Program-made: the position numbers and the translations under genes
The notes under the pieces: model-generated
The model's database searches: none
What the model was told of the DNA's origin: nothing
What the model saw: the letters and a program-made list of their open reading frames with translations, nothing else
Shown here: piece after piece, positions 13,675 through 24,876 of the stretch
Layout of the letters: each line of letters starts with the position of its first letter
Numbering within the stretch: the stretch's first letter is position 1
DNA from: Hygrocybe punicea
Lineage: Eukaryota; Basidiomycota; Agaricomycetes; Agaricales; Hygrophoraceae
NCBI GenBank assembly: GCA_963556145.1
Contig: OY744469.1
Location: 3,878,767-3,942,766, forward strand
DNA: 64,000 nt
Direction: 5' to 3'

Positions 13675-14607
13675 TCTCAACGATGACAGTTTTCAAGAAT
13701 CACAGTTTTCAAGTATGTACAATGTTGTTACGAGTTTGGCTCAGCAAAAGTGCAGAAGGCACTTGTCTTTTTCCCAGTGTCAAGTTTGTCTGGTAATATG
13801 AGAAATTACAAAGGCCATAGGTGCAATACCTTGCAAGGCATCTGCACTTTTGCGGATGCGTTATGATTGTTCTTATCCTACAAAAATCTACAAATCACCC
13901 ACCAAGTCTTGAATATAGATGCTCAGGTGTAGAAACTCATAGCTATCCGAGGAAGGTTACCTTTCGCCAACCGACTTGAAGAAGCCATATTTCGCAAACT
14001 CTTTCCAACCTTTGTCGATGATGCGCTCTTGTCGGACCGCAGACATGAGATACGCATAAGCGCCTAGCAATCACGAATGAAAGTAGACTCACGTCCCATC
14101 TCCGGGCAAATGCGCGGCGTTTGTTCGCTGGCCAGTGAATATAAATCCCTCGATTTTGGAAGAAGTATTCGCTCACATCCATATTGACAATGTTCTCGTA
14201 ACCATCTGCGGGAACAACCATCGAGTGAACCACACCTTGGCAGATAGATATCGAGACAATGGGTCGCACCACTGCGACGAACAGAACCTTTCCGCACAAT
14301 GTGGAAGACTGCACAAGAGACGTCAACGAAGTGAGCAGGTATTCGCAATACAGTTTGTGCTCCCTCTATAACAACCCTCAGGTCCTTCGTATATGCATTG
14401 GCGTTCGCCTACACTTTACATTCGGCCAGCCGCACTTTCGCCGCCAACATCTCACCAAAGGTGGGAACCCAAGTGCTAGGCGATGCATTCCATTACTACC
14501 TGTATGTTCGAGTGAAAGACATGAATGTTGACAGATTAAGCTCGGACTGCATCGCCGGCTTGCCCCATGCGTCGTGTATGAATATAAATCGGTCAAAGGT
14601 CGACACA
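13675..14607. other. Unresolved stretch between TMEM14 and NDUFAF7; possible small gene
   Basis: A minus-strand open segment ending with TAA at 13957-13959 reads AYLMSAVRQERIIDKGWK then EFAKYGFFKSVGER, which looks like real protein. A second segment around 14090-14220 (MVVPADGYENIVNMD...HWPANKRRAFARRW) lies upstream. I could not join them in phase with introns of normal length (the obvious GT..AG pair leaves only 31 bases), so no gene model is offered. A competing plus-strand model starting at 14259 has fair splice sites but would run into the NDUFAF7 coding end. Near 13680-13710 a 12-base unit ACAGTTTTCAAG occurs twice. Confidence 0.3.
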
Positions 14608-16314
14608 TCAAAACAAAAACTTGACGTTCTTGTAAAATTCGAGCATCGGGTTTTCGCCGTTCCGTAAACGTGTCCCGTTGAGATCCGCATACGTCTGAAC
14701 GAATTCGGCATGCGTGAACACACTGGACTTTCGCTCCCCAACGGGCAGACCACTGGCGGAAGCAACCCCATCGAGTGGTTTCCTCCGGCTGCTGGGTAGA
14801 TGCGACGAGAAGAATTCAGATCCTAGCGATAGCGATGAAGCACTCGTCATCAATGGTGACGTGCGCGTCAAGTGTGGATCATCATCCAGGTCATGTGATG
14901 GGATCGGGGGAGGCTGAGAGAGCATGTGCTCGTACATGTCTCGCAGACGTTCAAAATTGGTCGGGAAGAATATGTCGAAATAGCCCTGTCTGACTAGCAG
15001 CGTTGAACATGGCACCGTGGTATTCCGAATACGCGTCTGAACAACGGGGGCGTTCACTCCAGGGATGGTGTCCGGTAGCGAGGAGAAGTCTGACAACAAC
15101 AAACGATGTCGAGGGAAATGGTTCCGCAACGTCCGTAGAAGGGTCAACAATCGGGTCGGGATATATTCCGGTGCAGACAAATTGGGTGCAAATGGGAGGT
15201 GAGCGTAAATATTCCGGATGGTAGACGAGGCTTTGAGAAGTCTTGGGAGCGGAGGGGGATGGAACAGTTGACGACGCAGTTCCAGAAAGGAGGATATCAG
15301 AGGGTCGGTGACTCGGGTGTAATAAGATGCAAATTCGCCTTGGTCATCGACGGCAATAAGGCCCTGGTAGGGTTCGAGGGTACGGAGGTCATAACGTATC
15401 ACGTCATGTGCAAAGTTGTCCTGTTGACTTGATATGAGTGTCCTTGTTAATTGTACCTAGATTGCTGAGAGCTCCACGCACGATGACTTCCATTGCAATG
15501 AAAAAACATGGCGCAGGTTCTCGAATATCCCAGTGAAAGATGCTCTTGTGTTCTACGTTCACACAGGGGTGGTCACGGCACAGTTTAGCTTTCTGTAATT
15601 CGACCAAGCTGTCGCTAATTTCAATGATGTGGTAACGCGTGCGGTCATAGACGTCAGGATGTTCCTCCCGGATATAGTTGAGGATGTCCATAGCCAGAGT
15701 ACCATTTCCGGCCCCAATTTCATATATTTTAAAATCTTCGTATGGGAAGTATTTGAGGAGATATTCCGAGACGATACATCGAGCGATGGTTTGGCCGTAC
15801 CAAGGCTACGACAATCAATCAGCACGCTGGGAAGCAGAAGCCGACGAAGTTCGACCTTGAACAGCTCAGTGGGTGTGTGCCACAACTGCCTGCCCAGACC
15901 AGTTCGCTGATCAATACCATATGCAACATAGCGCTTGGCGACTTCTTCCTGAAACTCGACAGAGTCCCTCAAGGACAAGAAATCGAAGCTAGCGTCCTGC
16001 GAATCAAATATTGTAGCTTGTTTGGGAAAGTAGCCATAGTGGGGGTTGTACAATGAATCTTCGATAAAATCGCGAACTAGCATTTTCACACGACGAGGAG
16101 GGGTACGATTTTGTTCAAGATCGTTTGCGGTAACACGTGTATAGTTGGTATAGTCGCTAGCGGCAGAGTCGATGAAGGAGACTTGATTGTAGTTCCATTT
16201 ATCTTGCGGTGGTGGGGGATGCGAAGGCGGCGGCAAGGAAAAGGGGTTACGGAGAGCACGCGCTGTGGTTGAGAAGGAGACACAGCGAAAAGAAATACAC
16301 TGTAGCCTGAGCAT
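14608..16314 (-). CDS. NDUFAF7: Mitochondrial protein arginine methyltransferase NDUFAF7
   Basis: SAM-dependent methyltransferase (MidA/DUF185 family) that symmetrically dimethylates an arginine of a 49-kDa-type complex I subunit during assembly in the matrix. Exons 16314-15856, 15805-15482 and 15420-14608 give 531 residues. The start MLRLQCISFRCVSFSTTARA is a good presequence. The SAM-binding motif IYEIGAGNGTLAMDIL, the block PWYGQTIARCI and the element MEVIDNFAHDVIRYD are present. An upstream in-frame Met at 16359 exists but would spoil the presequence. The C-terminal 150 residues contain a Ser-rich insertion (TSASSLSLGSEFFSS). Confidence 0.92.
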
Positions 16315-16701
16315 GCAAGGTAAAATAATACACGTGACCAAGTCTTGAGCTACCCTCATGCGCCCACGCTTGCTTTCCCCTCTTCAAGCTGTTCGGCATG
16401 CCAGGTGTCCTCAAGGCTTTCTGGCTTCGTTCTTTGGCACTGCAACGCAGTCCAGGATGCGAGCAAGGCAAAATCCATCCAGTGGGTTGTACAACCATAA
16501 TTAACACATTTTATATTAATTTTACTTGGGTCCTTAGCACCATCGCGGACGCGTCTAGTAAAGAACCTGAACCCGCTCTCATCTTCTCGCACGTCAGGTA
16601 AACTTGAGACGGCCCATCGCCGCCGTAACAGTCCGCCAGCCAGAATCTCGTTCACGCGAGATAAAGCTCCTCATACAGCCCTTGCCCCATCCTTGCGTTC
16701 C

Positions 16702-18797
16702 ATGAAGGCCCCGGTTCAACGCAGCGGTATTTTGGGAGAAAGGCGCAGAGCGGAGAATAAACGAGGAAGTGATGATAGCCACAAGTCCCCTGCAACTCAA
16801 AAGTCTTGCGGCGAGACACGCTCAATAGGACTTGATCGGCGCGTAAGGAAGCTTGACTACGCTGCTACAGGGTCCAGGCATCGATCTGAGTCCAGCTATT
16901 CCTCAAGTGGGCCGGAGGCTCTCGCAAGACAATCCATTACGCAGAGAAGAAGATTGGGCTGTCGGTCAAAACGGCCTGACAACACAACACATTCAGAACA
17001 ACCCAGTTCCCGCAATCAGAGCCGAGGCCGCCGACAGAGAATCCTCCCAGAATTACTCTCCCCAGTTGCAAACAATGCCGTTCCTCTTCAGCAACAGTCC
17101 GGCCAAAAATTGAAATATTTTACATCCCCCCCGCTTATGCCTGGGTTATTAACCTCACTAGCAGACGTTTTAGGTGCAGGGGCGCATCCTACGCCTATCC
17201 AAGCACTGTCTCTGAAACATATCTTAGACAACAGTGGCGGGAGACTTATCGGGGAGTGGAAACAATTTTTACTTGCTTCCGAGACAGGTTCTGGGAAATC
17301 TATTGCATACCTTCTTCCCATGCTTCAGGATCTGAAGAAGACTGAACTCCAGTCCCCCCATTCCTCACAGGATATGCCGTCCATGCTTCAGCATACCCTC
17401 AATCCGCGTGCGCTGATCTTGGCCCCTACACATGAACTTTCACGGCAGCTTGCAGGGTTTGCAAAAGCTCTGTTGCATGTTATCAAGCTGCGGGTTATGT
17501 GTGCGTCAAGAGCAAATGCGAAGAATCCTGGGAGGTCCGAGAGTACTGCGAGCAAGATGGCGGAGGAGTGCGAAATCGACAACAGCGGTGCTATGGTAAG
17601 TGAAGGCGGCGAATTTGATTTGCAGAAAGCTAGCAGAAGACATCCTGTGGACATCGTCGTGGGTACGCCGACTATGTTGCTTGAGATGGCGAGGGGACGG
17701 GGATGGAATTGGGAGGTTGAGGAAGAGAGGGACCGGGACGATGGGTGGGATTTCGACGATAGAGGACGAAAGTTTCGAGCAACGACGAGAAAGGCTCGGA
17801 GGGGAGAACCAGAGATGGGTTTGGCGAAGGTGGACTGGGTTGTGGTGGATGAGGCGGATATTTTGTTTGGTAACAATTCTCTCCTTCCTTTCTGAACAAC
17901 GGCCACTAATATATCCGGCCCCTTTCCGCCATCGTAGATCCTGACTTTCAAGAATCGACGAGGAGGCTGCTAGCGGATATCAGTACAGCACGAGGATATC
18001 CGGTTGCTTTCTCCCCCGATTGGCCGCTCACTGCTACATCCTCGCCTCCATCATCCTCGATACAATACCCATTCAACTTTTTGCTTACAAGTGCTACAAT
18101 TCCCTCATCGCTAGCATCGTACCTCGATACTCACCACCCATCACTAACACGCCTTGCTTCGCCAAATTTGCATCATCTCCCCCAAACTCTTCAAACAGAA
18201 TACGTATCGTGGACTGGGGGAAACCGCTATGCCGACGTCGAAAGGAGAATCAAGCGTGTTTGGGCAGAAGATGCCTTGACGAGTGTCGGTGTAGATGGCA
18301 CGCTGCGGTCGAAAGTGCTGGTGTTTTGCAATAAGAGCACCAAGGTCGAGGAACTTGGGAAGTATCTGACGCAAAGGGGCATAACGAATATTGCCCTCAC
18401 GAGCACGAGCACGAGTAGGAAACGGGGCTCAAATCATCACCTAGATGGGTTCCTCAGAATGCCTCTCAAGCGTCGTGATGGCGTGGGACCTGCAGCCATT
18501 CCGGGACTTCTTTATGAGGCTCATGACACGCTCGAGGGACCAAATGTGATGATAACTACGTCTCTCCTCTCGCGTGGACTGGACTTCTCGCCGACAATCA
18601 AGCATGTGTTCATCGTGGACGAGCCGCGAAATATGATTGACTTCTTACATAGGGCGGGAAGATCGGCGAGGTCGGGACATACGGGTAAGGTCGTCGTGTT
18701 TGGAAAGCTGAAGGGGAGGGGATCGGGCAAGGCTTGGGACGTCAGGAGGAAGGTTGGAGAATTGGCTGCTTCGAAGGCTTCAGTGACAGTTATATAA
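16702..18797 (+). CDS. MRH4: DEAD-box RNA helicase, mitochondrial MRH4-like
   Basis: ATP-dependent RNA helicase; yeast Mrh4 is needed for large-subunit mitoribosome assembly. Exons 16702-17869 and 17938-18797 give 675 residues. Motifs in order: ASETGSGKS (I), PTHELSRQ (Ia), GTPTML (Ib), VVVDEADILF (II), LTSATIP (III), VLVFCNKST (IV), TSLLSRGLDF (V), HRAGRSARSG (VI). The N-terminal 130 residues are basic and Ser/Arg-rich. The frame stays open upstream of ATG 16702 without another ATG, so an upstream exon carrying the targeting signal is possible. The 387 bases between this start and NDUFAF7 hold the shared promoter; one minus-strand open frame there has no family character. Acidic and basic insertions between motifs Ib and II are typical of this subfamily. 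Confidence 0.88.
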
Positions 18798-18941
18798 ATA
18801 AATAAATAAATAAATACATCACATAATAATCAGTTACGTGTCTCATGGCTAGTGAGACTTCAAAAATAACTTATATAAATAAATAAATATTAATAATAAA
18901 AATCAAACCTAAATTTAAACCTTAGTGAGACTTCAAAAATA
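18796..18941. repeat. TAAA microsatellite and 19-bp direct repeat
   Basis: A run of AAAT units begins at the MRH4 stop codon and a second run lies near 18868-18890. A 19-base direct repeat beginning TAGTGAGACTTC occurs at 18850-18868 and again at 18923-18941. The second copy ends 15 bases before the MMS19 start codon, so it sits in the probable 5' leader of that gene. This looks like a local slippage or duplication event. Confidence 0.75.
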
Positions 18942-18956
18942 TCACCTTGCGTAATA

Positions 18957-21900
18957 ATGGAGTCGACAGAACGGTTAGTGCGCACCTGGATGGTATCTGG
19001 AAGGGAAAATGAGGTTGAGGAAACTGTATCAGGCATGTCGTACACCTCATACTCCGTAAATCCATCGTAATCCTTTAATCTTACCACAGGTATCACCACC
19101 GGCGAAACCACATTACTCGATGTCGTGAAGGCCCTCGGAGACTTCCTCACTTCAAAAGAAGGCGAGTTGCGGACAAAGGGTAATTTTGTTCTACTTCATT
19201 TGTCCCCCTTCACGATCTTCATTTTTCGAATGCAGGAGTTGACTTTCTTTCCTCGGTGCTGTCACGCTGCCCCCCTGAAAAGCTCACTCGTCAAACCGGT
19301 GCGAATAATTCACTCGGTGATATTAGCTCAATTCCAGACTTACTGCGGCATCGCAAGCTCGCATTTTGGCAAATTTCTACTGCGACAAACTTGGTGACAC
19401 AGAAACCATCATTCCCGCTCTTAAGGGACTTGGTTCTTTGGCGTCCCTACCGAGCTTCACATCCAGTGAAGCGATAATCACCCTCCGCACGTAAGACCGG
19501 CTCTTTCTACTCTTGACCAGCCATTTAGTTAGATCACAGAATGTTCTCACATGTCAAGATGAGGGCTTTGGTTACATCCGCTCGATTCCTTGTGTTTTCT
19601 ATCGTGGATACATTGATGGCGCGACAGCGTGATGGTCAGTCAGTTTCCACCACTTTCTCCTGGTTTCTGAAATTGCCACAAAGCATTGAAAGGCATGGGA
19701 AACGAGTTTCTATCTGGCTACATCAGTCTAGCGGAAGGAGAGAAAGACCCTCGGAATTTGTTGGCAGCTTTTGCTATTGATCGCGTGGTACTGATCGAAT
19801 TCAGAATCGATGAGCACGTCGAAGTATGCATGGTATCCTCGAATCAAGGCTCAAACTCAACAGCAACGTCCCCCATAGGCTTTGTTTAACATCACATTTT
19901 GTTATTTTCCGATCACATTCAAACAGCCACTCGATGATCCCTATGGCATCACGACGGATATGCTCAAAGCTGCACTACTGTAAGTATCGGATATATACAC
20001 CCTTTCAGGTGCCTAACCCAACTGTCGCTCAAGCTCATGTCTGAATGCCACACCTGCATTTGGTCAACTAGCCGTCCCTGTCTTCGTGGAAAAGCTGACA
20101 GCGGGTTCTCCCGCCACAAAAGTGGGTATGAGTGTCGATCAACATACTCTGGCTTAACCCTTCTTGTACAGAGAGACACACTTCAGGCAATGTCTTCTTG
20201 CTTCCCGGTCTATGGTGCCAGTCTAGTACGTGCGTCAGCCCGTAAACTCTGGTCTGCACTCAAACTTGAAGTACAACTTGCAATGTATTGTGGCGAAGCA
20301 TAGTTGACTTTCCTTCTTATTCAGATATTCCATCCTGTGGATCCTTTATCCGAAGCAGAAGCGCTTAATACCTTGCGGGACCTCGTCAAGACCATCCACT
20401 TAGTCAGCGACGGTGAGAACGAGAACGTTCAAGGTTTCGCCCGAGAGACTTGCGCAGAGTGCATCCAAATTTTGGAAGAACCGGGAAAGAGTCAAGCCAA
20501 GTCTGCCATAAAGATTCTTTGTGCTTTCATTTCAACGACGTGTTTGTCTCAATTCATTTGCAGATTTTTTGAGTCACGATTGATTTGCTACGCGCAGCCG
20601 CGGTTTCCCGCTATACCGTCTCGCAAGCTGTACCACATCTCATCAAATTGTTTCTAAATCCAGATGATGTCAACAGCCGCCCTCCCATTTTAATGCTCTT
20701 GTCCGACCTCATAAACGCAGCGGCCCAGCTGCAGACTCCGTCCGAATACGATCCGCCACTTCTGCTATTCAAGGACGAGGTTCTGGGCGTTGTAACTACG
20801 GGGCTGAAGACCCCGTCATCCCTTCATCCAGCATTGGACAGCCTTAAAGCTATGGTAACCACAAAGTCGTTACTGACGGATGAAGAACTGGGCTTCGTTG
20901 TACATAACCTCAATGAAATCATACAAAGTGATTCCGACGAAGACGTGGACTCCAGGTATTGGCGAATCATGGATGGACATTTGATAACCTGATCACTGAT
21001 TTATGATTGTAGTGACGCAGCGTTGGACTTGCTATCGACCATATCTGCTTATACACCCCGACATGTCCGAGAGCAAACCATTCCTCTGTTATTTGGCTCC
21101 TTGTCTGACGAAGCGCCTCCCCGAGAAAACTATATTGAGAGAGCGAAGTTCTGGCGTGTTCTTTCCGCTCTCAGCAAAATCTGTATCCATCCGGAGTTGT
21201 TTGAAATTCTCGTAATTCGTTTTACAACCAAACTGGATCTACTGTGTGTCCCGGCAGCAGGATTCATGCACGAAGATATTGAACCCACGGCAGCTTACGC
21301 ACATTCTATCCTGACAACGCTAGCTAAAACTTTGACCATGAAAGTGAACATGAAGCATATCGATGTTCCCAAATATATCAATAGTCTGGTGCCCCGCCTT
21401 TTCAACTTGTTTCTTTATTCTGCTCTGCACCCTGGTTGCGATTGCATGGTAGCAACGGATCGTCGACTGGTCAGCCTCTCCGCGCAGATCGTTACATTGG
21501 TCGTTCAGACCCTATCCCTGAGGTGGGAAATTTTTTCAGACATACCCCGCCAAATTGACGAAGGAACTTATCTAGGACTCAGGAAAAATTTGCAACGGCT
21601 CTTTTCCTGGCGTATCTGCAGGGGGATATCTGGGGCATCGCGGAAGGCCAACAAAAAGTACCGTTGGACGTGAAATTTCTCCCATTTGGTGTAAATCCTA
21701 TCGCCATATTCACTCGACCGACTTCTAACTATTACCAAGGCATCCGCGTCAATTCAGCAAAAGAATTTGGTGTCAATGTTTGCGGCGGGGGTAGTTGCTT
21801 TGCGCCGAGAAGCATGTCTTTACCAAAATGATAACTGCTACTAGCTGACCCTCTCGCTAGCTTTCCATCCCAGTTTCCAAACCTCACGAGTTTTTGGAGA

Positions 21901-23172
21901 TGATCTTGGCTTGGAGCCTTTCACATACAGACAATGTTCTCCAAAGAGAAGCAGCGTGGCATATCACGGCCTCCATTGTTAACAAATGGCCCGACGGTGC
22001 CTCGTCCTTGCCTTTCCTAAATATTCAAATCGTATATTGACGATGGTCTTTTCCGTACCAGACGTGTCTTCATTTCTATCCAAACAGTTAAAATGGCATT
22101 GGCCTCGAGAAATTGAAAAGAGCGATCAATCTTTGGAAAGACGTCAACATGCCATCAAGTCGTGGGCTTGGGTCAGTGGAACCGGTGTTGGATTATTTCC
22201 CCTTGTCATGACAATCCGTGTAGACCTCAAAAGCCCTTTTGCTAAGAGGTCATGTATCTTCAATGCTATTCACCAATCGACTCTTCGAACTATTTAACGA
22301 TGGCGACATGGATTGGTGTGCTGCAAAAGCCATCGGGGACATTTGTGGCAGTGATGTAATCTTGACAAAGTCAAATTATGCTGTCATCAAGGTAACTGTC
22401 ATTTCGTGCGTCTTTCCAGTTGATATTGAACGCTGCGCAGCCCCTTTATGCTCAAAAATTTGCGAATGCAATCCTGCCCCGTCTAATCACTGGAGCGAAG
22501 ACAGCTTCCAGTATGTCTGCGTCATCAAAGCAACCTATGCCTAGCTCAATTGTGACCTTCAGATTCTCAGCAGGATACTGCTCATCTCGTTGCATTGACT
22601 TCCTTAATTCAATCTATCCCGAAGGCAACTTTCGCTCATGAAATGCCGTCGGTAAACTTACTTGTCTTGTCACGAGTTATTTTGCATATTGTTGAACACC
22701 GAACTAGCTCATACCCATGCTCCTTCGCGCCGTCGAACTTCCCGACAATGATATTCGAGCCAATGTCATTAATATTCTGACCACTGCTGTTGAAGGTGGC
22801 TCTGTCGAAGGTGGCTCCCAAGGGCAAAACTTCATCTCAGAACATGCCTCGACCCTTGTTTCTACAATGCTCAGGAATAGCCGGGCTCAAGGAATATCCT
22901 CGACAGTGAGCCTAGTTATTCTGAGATGAAGTCAAGCAAGCCTGATTGGTGGTCAGCGTATACGAATCGCTGCGTTGCGTTATTTGGGTATGTTGCCCAG
23001 TCTGGTTCGTTATGATATCCTGCACCCCTACAAGTCCCTGGCTATCCGGGAGTTGGCCAAAGTTTTGGATGACCCCAAGAGATCAGTGCGCAAGGAAGCT
23101 GTTGATGCAAGGTAAACTTTTTCATCCATCCATATCATGCAAATACTCACAACTGTCAGGACAAACTGGTAA
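18957..23172 (+). CDS. MMS19: MMS19/Met18, cytosolic iron-sulfur assembly targeting factor
   Basis: HEAT-repeat scaffold that delivers Fe-S clusters to DNA polymerases, helicases such as XPD and other nuclear proteins. The gene is cut into about 20 short exons. Recognised segments run in order: ALGDFLTSKEGELRTKG, CDKLGDTETIIPALKGLGS, LAAFAIDRVVLIEFRIDEHVE, RDTLQAMSSCFPVYG, FHPVDPLSEAEALNTLRDL, SDEDVDSSDAALDLLSTISA, LPFDG-equivalent helical blocks and a C-terminus KRSVRKEAVDARTNW that matches the conserved end of MMS19. An apparent frame problem at 21522-21575 disappears when a 53-base intron is removed, giving SLRTQEKFATALFLAYLQ. Start ATG 18957 begins MESTERLVRTWM. A few middle exon boundaries are not certain. 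Confidence 0.87.
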
Positions 23173-23339
23173 GCCGTCTAACTCCAGCAATCACCACTTT
23201 GAATCGACCGGTGTATCAGGTTCAGGTATAATGGAAGCTAATTTAGATGGGCATCTGGTGATGAATCCCTGTGTAGGCAGACTACATTACCCAAAGATAG
23301 CTATAGCCTGGTATACGAAGAAAGAAAATGCGGGTAAAT

Positions 23340-24668
23340 CTATGACGCCAAGATGGCCTTGGTCTTTAGAGCAGCATCAGTCAGGGCCTGTTCAAATGCT
23401 TGCAAATGTTCTTCTACGACCTTTCTCCCGTCTATTCTTCTGACACTCGATGGACAACCAAGTGTTGCTGAAACACCATTGGCGATTTCGCCATCCACTA
23501 TCCCAGCCTCCCACATCTCGATTTTCACGCGGCTCCGCTCTGCACTGTCCCAATCGGTACGCCACCCGCCAAGTTTATTCTTCAAGGCTCGAATTTTTCG
23601 ACCGGCTTCTGTTGTCGCCGCGCCGTTGACTTGCGCCTGCTCGGATATAGTCGATAGTGATGTAACAAGAGAAGTTGTGAATGAGCGTAGATGGGCGAAC
23701 TGAGGTATAGAACTCGCTGCTGTTGGACCATCAACTGGTGGTGGTGGTGGTTGGAAGGAATCCTTGACAGGGGTATGTGACGAACATTGCCGATCATGTT
23801 CCTCGTCATCAAGATGCAAAAGCTCGGGATCCGTTTCCCAGTCATTCAAAAGAGGTATGGGTTGCTCTTCTTCTGCGACAGACTCTAGTCGTCGGCCAAC
23901 TTGTCCAGCCACTTCCGCGGAAGGCTGTTGCTCCAACATGTCATCCTGTTGTGGCAATTCGTCCAGCTGGCCAAGGACGTCGCTACCCCCAATTTCGCCA
24001 GCAATCTTTTTGAACTCACGCTCGTACTCCAACAACGCTCGCACCTGACCTTCTCTATCACGTGTTGTGTCATTCATATGTCTAATCACGTCGGATGCGA
24101 TTCTCTCGAGTGCAGGCTGAGCTTTTGAAGAGTTGGGGTCAATATCGAGGCAACGGAGGTGTGAGAGGAAGTTATCGGTAGACTTGAGATTAAGAGCCAG
24201 AATTTCCATCGCGTCCTGCTCGAGTAGTTTCCGTGGTGTCGGCGCAATTGGGCTTTCAAAATGTTGTTCGTCGAATTCATCGTCTGACGAGTGATGTATG
24301 AGGTGAAGCGTAGGAGATTGAGAGCCCGTTTCGTCTGCAAACGATGGTCCTGCCTCAATGTCAGTCCTTTCACTCCCATTCATGTCTTGATCAATCCCCT
24401 CTGCGCCTTCGTCGTACTCAATCCCGAATTCCTCCGCCAACAACCTAGATCCAGAGCTAGGTTCGGGCATAAGTGCCACTGCTAATTCATGTGCCAAAGA
24501 ATGTCTGCCACTGGCAACGTCTTCGTCAATCGCCAAATTGGATGAGCCGCGTAATGAAGCAGTGGATCGACGGTTGTTTATGCTCTGCCTTGAAGGTGAC
24601 TTCGTTGGTAATAGAAAATGAGACTTTGAGCCCTCATAACAGTCGGCGCGTTCGTCGTAAGGCGGCAT
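23340..24668 (-). CDS. Uncharacterised protein, acidic and helical
   Basis: Single exon, 442 residues from MPPYDERADCYEG; an upstream in-frame Met at 24728 would add 20. No known domain was recognised. The N-terminal half is disordered and acidic with Ser clusters. A helical segment around residues 150-240 (DAMEILALNLKSTDNFLSHL...VRALLEYEREFKKIAGEIGG) looks coiled-coil-forming. A polyproline run (QPPPPPV) follows, then a second helical part with RKIRALKNKLGGWRTDWDS and VVEEHLQAFEQALTDAALK. The pattern resembles an adaptor or tether rather than an enzyme. It converges on MMS19, with 167 bases between stops. Intronless structure is unusual among its neighbours. Confidence 0.7.
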   Translation of the reverse strand: MPPYDERADCYEGSKSHFLLPTKSPSRQSINNRRSTASLRGSSNLAIDEDVASGRHSLAHELAVALMPEPSSGSRLLAEEFGIEYDEGAEGIDQDMNGSERTDIEAGPSFADETGSQSPTLHLIHHSSDDEFDEQHFESPIAPTPRKLLEQDAMEILALNLKSTDNFLSHLRCLDIDPNSSKAQPALERIASDVIRHMNDTTRDREGQVRALLEYEREFKKIAGEIGGSDVLGQLDELPQQDDMLEQQPSAEVAGQVGRRLESVAEEEQPIPLLNDWETDPELLHLDDEEHDRQCSSHTPVKDSFQPPPPPVDGPTAASSIPQFAHLRSFTTSLVTSLSTISEQAQVNGAATTEAGRKIRALKNKLGGWRTDWDSAERSRVKIEMWEAGIVDGEIANGVSATLGCPSSVRRIDGRKVVEEHLQAFEQALTDAALKTKAILAS

Positions 24669-24876
24669 TTTAGCAAAGAAGGATGAAAGAGTAGGCCTCA
24701 AAAAGCAATTATCAGGTCGCGTTTTCAAGTTCCCAGTTCGGGAAACTCAAAGAATGGCAAATGCCGCTAGATCCCACGGTACATTTCTACAAGATTGTTT
24801 TCATGTTGGTTAACCGTATGCTGTCCAGCAAAATGCATGATATTCATCTAGTCTGATTATGCAAGGGAAGACGATA

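Noticed and set aside
14259..14626. Plus-strand spliced model starting MGRTTATNRTF
   Set aside because: Splice sites are fair, but it would end inside NDUFAF7 coding sequence and has no family match.
15370..15395. tRNA-like GGTTCGA box
   Set aside because: It lies inside NDUFAF7 coding sequence and there is no matching acceptor stem or anticodon arm. No tRNA was found in the window.
16356..16655. Minus-strand 99-codon open frame between NDUFAF7 and the helicase
   Set aside because: No recognisable family, and it overlaps the shared promoter; treated as chance.
21520..21675. Apparent frameshift in MMS19
   Set aside because: Removing a 53-base intron with good borders restores the frame to TQEKFATALFLAYLQ.
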